Positions 1 to 5,833 of a stretch of 16,282 nt of DNA are shown one piece after another. The DNA comes from Burkholderiales bacterium (lineage in GTDB: Bacteria; Pseudomonadota; Gammaproteobacteria; Burkholderiales; CAIKXV01). The notes beneath the pieces were generated by a model. That model searched no databases, was not told the origin of the DNA, and saw only the letters and a program-made list of their open reading frames with translations. Every line of letters starts with the position of its first letter. Position 1 is the stretch's first letter. Made by a program: the position numbers and the translations under genes. The stretch lies in NCBI GenBank assembly GCA_014379045.1, contig JACMMK010000481.1, forward strand, positions 1 through 16,282, written 5' to 3'.

Positions 1-140
1 ACCGCGGTGGCGCTCGCGCCCAGCGCTACCGCCATGCGCACGCGAAGCCTGAGACGCGGCGCGCGAGCGGCGGCGTTGCGTCCGGGTCGGTCGGCACGGC
101 CAGTGTATGCGGGGGGCATCTCGTTCGGCGAACGAGACAT
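1..140 (-). CDS. 5' end of an unidentified gene, cut by the window edge
   Basis: An open frame starts at ATG 140-138 and stays open to the left edge (46 codons visible). A strong Shine-Dalgarno GGAGG (150-146) sits 5 nt before the ATG, which decides the start. The visible N-terminus is proline/arginine-rich for about 35 residues. It then turns hydrophobic and alanine-rich from residue 36 (M-A-V-A-L-G-A-S-A-T-A), which could be the start of a signal peptide or membrane segment. Further in-frame ATGs at 119 and 35 are alternative starts, and the one at 35 would give a more typical signal-peptide beginning. No family can be recognised from so little. It is too short to prove coding; the ribosome-binding site is the main support. 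Confidence 0.4.
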   Translation of the reverse strand, partial: MSRSPNEMPPAYTGRADRPGRNAAARAPRLRLRVRMAVALGASATA

Positions 141-304
141 CCTAGCCTCCAGTCAAGTGCGGCAATCGCGAGGGACGGCCATCCGCAGGGATGAGCAAGC
201 GTCGTACCAGAGGGGTGGGTCGCCAACGAGTCATCGCCAGCGAGTCAGTCGTCGGCGAGTCAGTCGCCGGCAGGGCGGTGCCCGGCAACTCGATCGCGCG
301 CAAG
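141..304. other. Intergenic stretch between the VOC gene and the left-edge gene
   Basis: There are 164 bp between the VOC stop codon and the ATG at 140. The stretch holds the tandem repeat at 227-270 and the GGAGG ribosome-binding site at 146-150. I found no convincing sigma-70 promoter and no hairpin with a T-tract, so it is not clear whether the left-edge gene has its own promoter. Confidence 0.5.
227..270. repeat. Three tandem copies of a 14-15 bp unit
   Basis: Three consecutive units occupy 227-240, 241-255 and 256-270. Units two and three differ at one base (CGAGTCAGTCGTCGG and CGAGTCAGTCGCCGG), and unit one is a degenerate 14-bp copy. On the minus strand each carries a TGACTC core. They lie between the stop of the VOC gene and the start of the left-edge gene, about 90-130 bp upstream of the latter's ATG. 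This is where activator-binding direct repeats often sit, but the role is inferred. Confidence 0.6.
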
Positions 305-1288
305 TCAGCCGCTCGACAACGGCACGAACACGATCACCCCGCCGAGCTCGGGAGGAAGGTCGACTCGCAGGCGCGCATCGTCGAGCGCGTGCACCGATGT
401 GCCGGAGGCGTCGAGCACCGCTCGGGTGATCGAGAGGTCGTCGCTTGCGAGTTCGTAGCCGGCGATCCAGGGCAGCGTCGGCGCGTCGATACCGAGGCGT
501 GCGCGCAGGGCGACGCCATCCATCAAATGCAGCGTGCCGCGACTGGTCGACTGAGCGAACTCGCAGCCCGCAGCGCCGGCCACGGCCTCGGCCGCGATGC
601 CGCTGTAGCGCCCGTAACGCCCGGCAGCCTCCACCGGATCGTCCACCGCGACGAACACCCGGCGCAGCGCAGCAGCGCGGTTTGCGTGCTCGAGCCAGCG
701 CAGTTGCCACACGCCTTCCGGCGTGTGATGGCAGCAGAATTGGATGCGACCCTCGGGCATCGTACCGGGCGCCGTGCGCGTGACCGTGAAGCGCACGGTG
801 GTGGTGCTGTCGGTCGCGGTGCGTGCCTGCCGTTGCAATGCGACCGGCGGCAGCGGGTCGAAGCCGTGGCGCTCGAGCCGCGCATGATCGGCATCTGCAT
901 CGGCCGATCCGTAGGCGATCAGATGCACACCGGTATAGCGACGGATCGACGCGCGCAACTGTTCGGCGATCGGCGTCTCGGCGATCGGCGAGAGGAATTC
1001 CAGGTAGCCCTCGCGCAACATCGCGCAACGATTGCCGCTGCCGGCGGGCACCAGCGGGCCGCCGACCTCGGTGCGATGCGACTGTTCCGAGAACGGCGTG
1101 AGGGTGAACCCCAGGCGTTCGAGCGCCGCCGCAGCGGCCTCGCGATCGGCGACGAAGTGCGCTACATGGTCGAGGTTGAGCCGCCCCGTAGCCGGTCTCT
1201 GCGCCTCGTGCAGCGCAGTCACCGGCAACTGAGCGTGCGCAACCGGATCGACTGGGATCGGTGAGACGACGGATGGAATTTCGGACAT
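305..1288 (-). CDS. VOC-superfamily / glyoxalase-like protein
   Basis: A 327-residue protein of the vicinal-oxygen-chelate superfamily, resembling the glyoxalase-like domain 3 group. The first module starts at residue 38 with L-D-H (H41, the usual first metal ligand) and ends with G-Y-L-E-F-L (E97, the usual partner ligand). A second, weaker module runs from about residue 120 and includes the HHTPEG segment at 187-192. Members are metal-dependent lyases, isomerases or extradiol-type dioxygenases; the reaction here is unknown. I chose ATG 1288 over an upstream start at 1351 because GGGGG lies 7 nt before it and the extra 21 residues look like untranslated DNA. It is separated from the main catabolic block by an oppositely oriented gene, so co-regulation is uncertain. 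An auxiliary catabolic role is inference only. Confidence 0.8.
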   Translation of the reverse strand: MSEIPSVVSPIPVDPVAHAQLPVTALHEAQRPATGRLNLDHVAHFVADREAAAAALERLGFTLTPFSEQSHRTEVGGPLVPAGSGNRCAMLREGYLEFLSPIAETPIAEQLRASIRRYTGVHLIAYGSADADADHARLERHGFDPLPPVALQRQARTATDSTTTVRFTVTRTAPGTMPEGRIQFCCHHTPEGVWQLRWLEHANRAAALRRVFVAVDDPVEAAGRYGRYSGIAAEAVAGAAGCEFAQSTSRGTLHLMDGVALRARLGIDAPTLPWIAGYELASDDLSITRAVLDASGTSVHALDDARLRVDLPPELGGVIVFVPLSSG

Positions 1289-1337
1289 CGTGTAGCCCCC
1301 CTGGTGCGCCACTGCGAAGCTTAGCGCACCGGCGCGG

Positions 1338-1352
1338 TGTGAATCGATCACA
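1338..1352. promoter_or_regulatory. Imperfect inverted repeat, CRP-like but with a 5-bp spacer
   Basis: TGTGA and TCACA flank five bases (ATCGA) in the divergent gap between the VOC gene and the Sel1-repeat gene. The arms match the CRP/FNR-family half-sites, but the spacer is one base short of the usual six. It may be a regulator site for either gene or chance. Confidence 0.25.
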
Positions 1353-1472
1353 TCCCGACGGTGCGGCGATCACTGCCCGGCGTTCTCCCGGCCGCTACCT
1401 TGGTTCGGCACCGGAGCGATCAGATCGCGCCGCACCGCGACAGCTTCCGAAACACTCGCGAAGGAGTCGAAC

Positions 1473-1865
1473 ATGAGCCAGCGCACGAACGTAGGCAAAC
1501 GGAAGTTCCTGGTGGTGACCCTGGCCGTGTTGATCGCCGCCGAACACTCCCAACGCGCGGCTGCGCAGGCGACCCCCGCGGTGCTGTCGCCGGTCATCGC
1601 TGTCCATATGGGCGACCGGTTCGCCGAAGAAGGGCGCCACGGCCACGCCTTCGGCTGGTACTTGATCGCCGCGCAGAGCGGCAACAGTTACGCGCAGGAA
1701 CGCGTTGGCTCTATTCTCCGGCACGGCTCCGCGATCTCCGACGGAATTCCATCGAGCCGTCCGCACGCGGCGCTGTGGTTGAGCCGGGCGGCCCGCAGTG
1801 GTCACCTCCCCGCGCATGCGGCACTGACCGACATGTATCGCGAAACCCTGGGCTTCGTCGAATGA
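1473..1865 (+). CDS. Small secreted Sel1-repeat protein
   Basis: A 130-residue protein with a good ribosome-binding site (AAGGAG, 7 nt before ATG). Residues 9-32 look like a signal peptide: K-R-K, a hydrophobic core, then A-A-A-Q-A, with probable cleavage near residue 32. The mature part contains two Sel1-like (SLR/TPR-type) units. The first is about residues 44-82, with the A-F-G-W-Y-L-I-A-A-Q-S-G-N pattern. The second is about 97-122, with A-A-L-W-L-S-R-A-A-R-S-G-H. These repeats form alpha-helical scaffolds for protein-protein contacts and are common in periplasmic proteins. The protein is short for the family, with just two units. It is divergent from the VOC gene and convergent with the first RidA gene, so it stands alone. 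No specific function can be assigned. Confidence 0.75.
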   Translation: MSQRTNVGKRKFLVVTLAVLIAAEHSQRAAAQATPAVLSPVIAVHMGDRFAEEGRHGHAFGWYLIAAQSGNSYAQERVGSILRHGSAISDGIPSSRPHAALWLSRAARSGHLPAHAALTDMYRETLGFVE

Positions 1866-1920
1866 CCGCACGCGCAGATTGCGCCCCTGCCTGTACACCG
1901 GCCACTGCGCCAGCGCCGAC

Positions 1921-2316
1921 TCAGGGTCGTCGCGCCACCATGTCGATCTCGATCAATGCACCGCGGGCGAGGCCGCTGACACCGACGCAGGTGCGCGCCG
2001 GGCGTCGGCCCGCAGGAAAGTAGCCGGCATACACCGCATTCATCTGCGCATAGTGTTCGTCGAAGCGCAGCAGAAACACGCGCACCTGCACCACGTGCTC
2101 GAGACCCAGGCCGAGGCCTTGCAGCACGGTCGCTAGATTCTTCATCACCTGATGCGTCTGCGCTTCGATGCCTTCCGGGTAGGACGAGTCGTTGGCGAGG
2201 CCTTCGAACGGCATCTGCCCGGTGAGGAACACCCAGCCGTCGGCTTCGACCGCGTGGCTGAACGGCGCCACCGGGTCGGGCGCACCGTCGATCATGTGGA
2301 ACAGCGGTGGCGACAT
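1921..2316 (-). CDS. RidA-family (YjgF/UK114) enamine/imine deaminase, first copy
   Basis: A 131-residue protein, the typical length for the family. The signature is clear: V-F-L-T-G-Q at 29-34, P-A-R-T-C-V-G-V with the substrate-carboxylate arginine at R108, and I-E-I-D with E123 near the C-terminus. RidA proteins are trimers that hydrolyse reactive enamines/imines to ketones and ammonia. Specialised members act in pathways, for example 2-aminomuconate deaminase. A purine-rich GAGAGG lies about 10 nt before the ATG. It follows the hydroxyacid dehydrogenase gene by 56 bp on the same strand and is probably co-transcribed with it. A general detoxifying role is possible, but its place in a catabolic block with a second RidA suggests a pathway role. 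Confidence 0.9.
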   Translation of the reverse strand: MSPPLFHMIDGAPDPVAPFSHAVEADGWVFLTGQMPFEGLANDSSYPEGIEAQTHQVMKNLATVLQGLGLGLEHVVQVRVFLLRFDEHYAQMNAVYAGYFPAGRRPARTCVGVSGLARGALIEIDMVARRP

Positions 2317-2372
2317 CGTTTGCGGCCTCTCGCTCGGATCGTGGGAGGGATGCGCGCCGGGTCGGCGTGCGT

Positions 2373-3380
2373 TCAGTAGCCGCGTGCCGGTTCGACGATG
2401 TTCTTCAGCTTGCGACCGCCAAGCCAGCGGCCGAAATTGTCGAACCAGAAGTCGAGCAGGTATTCGATGTAGCGCGGATCATCACAGGTGATATGCGGCA
2501 GCACCATCAGGTTCGGCGCGGTCCACAGCGGCGAGTCGGTGGGCAGCGGTTCCGGGGTGAACACGTCGAGAATCGCACCCGACAGGCGGCCGCTGGCAAG
2601 CCGCGCACACAGCGCGTCGTAGTCGACGACTGCGGCGCGGCCGATGTTCATCAAGCCGGCACCGTCCCTCATGCGATCGAGCATCTCGGCATCGAGCAGT
2701 CCGCGGGTCTCCGGGGTGAGCGGGGTAGCAACCACGACGAAGTCGGCACGTCCGATTACACGCGCGAGTCTGGCCACCGGCACGGATTCCACCCCCTTGA
2801 TCGGCTTACCCGATCGGGTCACGGCGATCACGTGTAGACCGAGTCGCTGTGCGCCCCGGCCCACCGCGGCCCCAACATCGCCAAACCCGAGCACGAGCGC
2901 GGTCTTGCCGGCGATCGGCGACGAGAACTCATGCAGCCATTGCTTGGCGCGCTGCGCGTGCGCGATCGCAGGGAGGCGCGCGTTGAGCATCAACAGCCCC
3001 ATCGCACCGGAATCCTGCGCCTTCGCCGCATGCGCGCCACTGTTGTTCGTGAGCGTTACACCGTCGGGTAACCAGTCGAGCGGAAGCAGACCGTCGACGC
3101 CTGCGCCCGTGGTCTGGATCCATTTGAGCTTCGGTGCGAGCGCGCGCAGCGAATCGCGCGGCGGCTCGGAATTGAGCATGAAGTCCGCGGTCTGCAACGC
3201 GCGGTCGAGCCCGTCCCGGTCGAACCCCACGGTGATGCGCAACCGCCGCGCGAGCTCCGGGTGCCGGCGGCGGGCGGCGCGGACGTCGCTGTCGTGCACC
3301 TGAAACTGGCGCACCTTCGTGCTGCTGCTCTCGAAGTGAGCGTGAAACTTCGTCGAGAGATCGGTCTGGCGTCGGGGCAT
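2373..3380 (-). CDS. D-isomer-specific 2-hydroxyacid dehydrogenase
   Basis: A 335-residue NAD(P)-dependent dehydrogenase of the D-2-hydroxyacid family, which interconverts 2-keto acids and D-2-hydroxy acids. The Rossmann nucleotide loop is G165-F-G167-D-V-G170. The catalytic triad is present: R248 (N-I-G-R), E277 (F-T-P-E-P) and H296 (L-P-H-I-T). The cofactor segment V-T-R-S at 187-190 after strand two carries an arginine, which leans towards NADPH, but this is a guess. The start is uncertain. ATG 3380 has no clear ribosome-binding site and lies only 23 nt after the T-tract of a terminator-like hairpin. The first ten residues also look unlike the family's usual N-terminus. It could reduce or oxidise an intermediate of the neighbouring aromatic pathway. 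Confidence 0.9.
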   Translation of the reverse strand: MPRRQTDLSTKFHAHFESSSTKVRQFQVHDSDVRAARRRHPELARRLRITVGFDRDGLDRALQTADFMLNSEPPRDSLRALAPKLKWIQTTGAGVDGLLPLDWLPDGVTLTNNSGAHAAKAQDSGAMGLLMLNARLPAIAHAQRAKQWLHEFSSPIAGKTALVLGFGDVGAAVGRGAQRLGLHVIAVTRSGKPIKGVESVPVARLARVIGRADFVVVATPLTPETRGLLDAEMLDRMRDGAGLMNIGRAAVVDYDALCARLASGRLSGAILDVFTPEPLPTDSPLWTAPNLMVLPHITCDDPRYIEYLLDFWFDNFGRWLGGRKLKNIVEPARGY

Positions 3381-3403
3381 GCGGCAAACTCGGTGAATCC
3401 GGC

Positions 3404-3443
3404 AAAAAAGGGGCCGATCGTTATCGTAAGCGTGCCGATCGGC
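3404..3443 (-). terminator. Rho-independent-terminator-like hairpin after the oxygenase beta gene
   Basis: On the minus strand a perfect 8-bp stem (GCCGATCG at 3443-3436 with CGATCGGC at 3420-3413) encloses a 15-nt loop. It is followed by CCC and then six T residues (3409-3404). It begins 17 nt after the beta-subunit stop codon. The three C residues between stem and T-tract and the large loop make it less than ideal, so it may be leaky. It would separate the oxygenase operon from the dehydrogenase/RidA pair. Confidence 0.65.
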
Positions 3444-3460
3444 GGCGGGGATGACCCGCG

Positions 3461-4003
3461 TTAGATCGGAATCACCAGCAGCGTGTCGATCCGGTTCGAA
3501 TCACTGATCACTAGACGCTCGCGGAACCTCGGTACGTCGGCTTCGAACACGATCCGGTCGAGGTAGCGTCCGGTCGAGAACAGTTTCTGTTCACCGTCGT
3601 GCATCGTGCGCACGCAGAGATAGTTGGTCTGCGCGGTCACCACCCCGGTCGCGTCGAGCGCGAGAATCTGCGTCGGGCCGATCACGTGACGATAGGTATG
3701 CGGCTCCCACAGATTCACCTGGCGCAACGTGTAGATGCGGTCGAGCATCATGTCCCGGTTGTCGCAGAGCATCATGCCGGCGACCCAGCCCCGTGCATGG
3801 TTGTCGCGCCCCGTGACCTGATAGACCGCGTCTTCGGTGAAGAACGTCGGCCAGCGTTCGTACTCGCCTTCGTCGATCGCGTGCACGTATTCGACCATCA
3901 TCCGATCGATCGCGGCGCGTTGCGCATCGCTGATAAGCGGCGCTGCGGTCTGCGCGCCTGTCACGTGGCGTGGCGCAGCGACGTTGGAGGCCGGCGCATC
4001 CAA
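3461..4003 (-). CDS. Aromatic-ring-hydroxylating dioxygenase, beta subunit
   Basis: About 180 residues, the normal size for the small subunit of Rieske oxygenases (NTF2/cystatin-like fold, PF00866 type). Typical features are Y-V-H-A-I-D-E-G-E-Y-E-R-W and F-F-T-E-D-A-V-Y at residues 39-62, followed by R-D-M-M-L-D-R-I. The subunit is structural in an alpha3beta3 hexamer and can affect substrate choice. The start is odd. The reading frame is the same as the alpha gene's and begins directly after the alpha TGA, and the first usable codon is TTG 4003. GTG at residue 14 is the next candidate, and no clear ribosome-binding site precedes either. An out-of-frame ATG sits at 3999. The gene ends the long operon, 17 nt before a terminator-like hairpin. 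Confidence 0.88.
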   Translation of the reverse strand: MDAPASNVAAPRHVTGAQTAAPLISDAQRAAIDRMMVEYVHAIDEGEYERWPTFFTEDAVYQVTGRDNHARGWVAGMMLCDNRDMMLDRIYTLRQVNLWEPHTYRHVIGPTQILALDATGVVTAQTNYLCVRTMHDGEQKLFSTGRYLDRIVFEADVPRFRERLVISDSNRIDTLLVIPI

Positions 4004-5278
4004 TCAGATACCCATCGTCTCGCGATACGCCTTGTAGAACCCGCGTACCGAGGTCTCGCTCGCCCGTGTGGGCTGACCATCGGCCGTGCTGCCGCCCATT
4101 TCGACCACCGCCTGCTTGTCGCGATCGCCCTTGATGCCCTGCTGGACGAAGCCGCCGATCGCGCCGTCTTCCATCGACACGTAACCGTGCGGACCGACGA
4201 GGTTGCTCTGCTTGATGCGGATGGCACGCTGCTCGGGCGTGTCTTCCTCGAACGCGACCACCGTCCACACCAGTTCGCACTCGTCGGTGCCGCGCGGGAT
4301 GATCTGGCGCGTGCCGATCGAGTTCAGGATCTGCTGCAGCACGAAGCCCGGGTAGATGCTCTGCAGCGCATTCGTGATGTTGTCGTCGAACTCCATCCAC
4401 TGCGCGATCAGCGACGGGTCGTTCAGACCGAAGTCGGCCTTCATCGTGCGCAGCTTCCCCGGCGAGTATTCCTCGTGCCCCTGGTCGGTGTGGCGCTTGG
4501 CGAACACCAGGTGATGCCAGTTGCGTGCGTCGTGCCGAATACCGCCTTCGGCCGACAGCCGGTTCAGCTTGAAAGTCGCGAAGAACGCGTGCAGCAGCGA
4601 CGGGTGATGCGTGTCGCGGCTGTTCTCGATGTAGAGCTTCCAGTTGCTCGGCATGATGTGGTTGTAGCGACCGATGATCTGCATCGTGCGACCGCGGATC
4701 GTGCGCCGGATGTGCGCGACCATCGGCGCGCCGAGGTATTGCTCGAGCGGCGGGGTCTGGTTGCTGAAGGTGCCGAACACCATCCCCTCGATCGTCTCGA
4801 CCCGCAGACGCGTCAGGGCATGCTTCGTCTTGTCGAACCCCTCGGGCATGCCGCCGAGGCCGCCGACGCCTTTCTCGAACGCGATGCCCTTCAGCTCACC
4901 GGACTGATCGAACGTCCACGCGTGATACGGGCAGACGAACGAACGCTTGTTCTCGCCGCGCGAGTCGTAGCAGAGCACCGACCCCTTGTGGGTGCAGCGG
5001 TTGACCAGCGCATGCACCGCGCCCTCGGCGGTGCGCAGCACGATCACAGGCGTGTCGCCGACCTTGGTCAGGCAATAGTCGTTCGGCTTCGGAATCTCGC
5101 ACTCGAGCGCGAGAAAACTCCACGTGGGACCGCGGAACACGCGCGCCTGCTCCCAGGCGTAGATCTCCGGATCGTTGTAGATGTGCAGCGGCACCCGCGC
5201 CAGGTCGGCCTCGGGCCAGCGGATCAGCTGATCGAGCGGGCGCACGCCCGGCGTGCGCGCCATCACCGCGTCGTTCAC
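4004..5278 (-). CDS. Aromatic-ring-hydroxylating dioxygenase, alpha subunit (Rieske, non-haem iron)
   Basis: A 424-residue catalytic subunit. The Rieske [2Fe-2S] site is C95-x-H97-x18-C116-x2-H119 (C-P-Y-H). The canonical arginine after H97 is lysine here (C-T-H-K-G). The mononuclear iron site follows the N219-x2-D222-x2-H225-x4-H230 pattern; D222 is the electron-bridging aspartate and H225/H230 are ligands. The third ligand is probably D371 in S-M-E-D-G. Relatives such as benzoate and anthranilate dioxygenases add O2 to an aromatic ring using electrons from a reductase or ferredoxin. None is encoded in this window, so electrons must come from elsewhere. The start is GTG 5278, overlapping the upstream RidA stop as GTGA, which indicates translational coupling. 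The substrate is unknown; an aromatic acid, perhaps amino-substituted, is suggested by context. Confidence 0.93.
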   Translation of the reverse strand: MNDAVMARTPGVRPLDQLIRWPEADLARVPLHIYNDPEIYAWEQARVFRGPTWSFLALECEIPKPNDYCLTKVGDTPVIVLRTAEGAVHALVNRCTHKGSVLCYDSRGENKRSFVCPYHAWTFDQSGELKGIAFEKGVGGLGGMPEGFDKTKHALTRLRVETIEGMVFGTFSNQTPPLEQYLGAPMVAHIRRTIRGRTMQIIGRYNHIMPSNWKLYIENSRDTHHPSLLHAFFATFKLNRLSAEGGIRHDARNWHHLVFAKRHTDQGHEEYSPGKLRTMKADFGLNDPSLIAQWMEFDDNITNALQSIYPGFVLQQILNSIGTRQIIPRGTDECELVWTVVAFEEDTPEQRAIRIKQSNLVGPHGYVSMEDGAIGGFVQQGIKGDRDKQAVVEMGGSTADGQPTRASETSVRGFYKAYRETMGI

Positions 5279-5742
5279 TTCAGTTCGAACACCGCATCGA
5301 CTTCGACCGCACAGTCAGCCGGCAGCACCGCGATGCCGATCGCCGTGCGCGAATGCCGACCCGCGTCACCGAACACCTCGACGAAGAGGTCGGAGGTGCC
5401 GTTGATCACCGTGGGCATCTCGGTGAACGACGGGTCGGAGGCGACGAAACCGCGTACCGACACGCAGCGTTTCACGCGGTCGAGGTCGCCGTCGCAGGCG
5501 AGCTTGAGCGCGGCGATCAGATTAATGCCACAGACACGCGCTGCCTGTTTCGCTGCCGCGGGCTCGACCTCGCGCCCGACCTTGCCCTTGTGCGTGATCT
5601 TGCCGTCGACGCGACACAGCTGTCCCGCGAGGAACACCAGATTGCCGGCGATGGCGTACGGCTCGTAGTTCGCCGCCGGCTTCGGAACTTCAGGCAGCGT
5701 GATTCCGATCTGTGCGAGCTTCTGTTCGTACTGGCCGGCCAT
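5275..5742 (-). CDS. RidA-family deaminase-like protein, second copy (longer subtype)
   Basis: A 155-residue RidA-superfamily protein of the longer subtype. It shows V-F-L-A-G-Q at 36-41, G-R-H-S-R-T-A-I-G with the carboxylate-binding arginine at R132, and V-E-V-D with E147. A good ribosome-binding site (GAGGAG, about 7 nt before ATG 5742) supports the start. It is clearly different from the first RidA of this window. Its stop codon overlaps the GTG of the oxygenase alpha gene, so the two are translated together. That makes a pathway role (hydrolysis of an enamine/imine formed after ring oxidation) more likely than general housekeeping. Some members of this subtype lack deaminase activity, so the reaction is inferred. 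Confidence 0.88.
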   Translation of the reverse strand: MAGQYEQKLAQIGITLPEVPKPAANYEPYAIAGNLVFLAGQLCRVDGKITHKGKVGREVEPAAAKQAARVCGINLIAALKLACDGDLDRVKRCVSVRGFVASDPSFTEMPTVINGTSDLFVEVFGDAGRHSRTAIGIAVLPADCAVEVDAVFELK

Positions 5743-5776
5743 GGGTCACTCCTCGATATTCACAGGTTGAAGGCAG

Positions 5777-5799
5777 GTCCGCATGCGCTGCATACGGAC
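5777..5799 (-). other. Imperfect hairpin in the ubiD-like / ridA-2 gap
   Basis: GTCCG-c-ATGC and GCAT-a-CGGAC form a 10-bp arm pair with one mismatch and a 3-nt loop, in the 91-bp gap between the UbiD-family gene and the second RidA gene. No T-tract follows, so it is not a standard terminator. It may stabilise or mark a processing site in the operon mRNA. Confidence 0.45.
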
Positions 5800-5809
5800 G
5801 AGGTCGAAC

Positions 5810-5820
5810 TGACCAGGTCA
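5810..5820. promoter_or_regulatory. 11-bp palindrome TGACCAGGTCA, possible protein-binding site
   Basis: A perfect odd-length palindrome (TGACC/GGTCA around one base) lies 14 bp after the UbiD-family stop codon. It shares TGAC...GTCA half-sites with the palindrome at the gntR promoter, though with a different spacing. A role as an internal operator is speculative. Confidence 0.25.
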
Positions 5821-5833
5821 ACGCGGGCGACGC

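Noticed and set aside
191..1264. 357-codon open frame on the plus strand
   Set aside because: It is antisense to the VOC gene, whose minus-strand product has proper metal-ligand motifs and a ribosome-binding site.
1866..1920. Possible bidirectional terminator between the Sel1 and RidA-1 genes
   Set aside because: Only a 5-bp GCGCA/TGCGC stem with no T-tract is visible, too weak to call.
3599..5668. 689-codon open frame on the plus strand
   Set aside because: It is antisense to the oxygenase alpha/beta and RidA genes, has arginine/histidine/aspartate-rich low-complexity translation and no family motifs. It is typical of shadow frames in GC-rich DNA.
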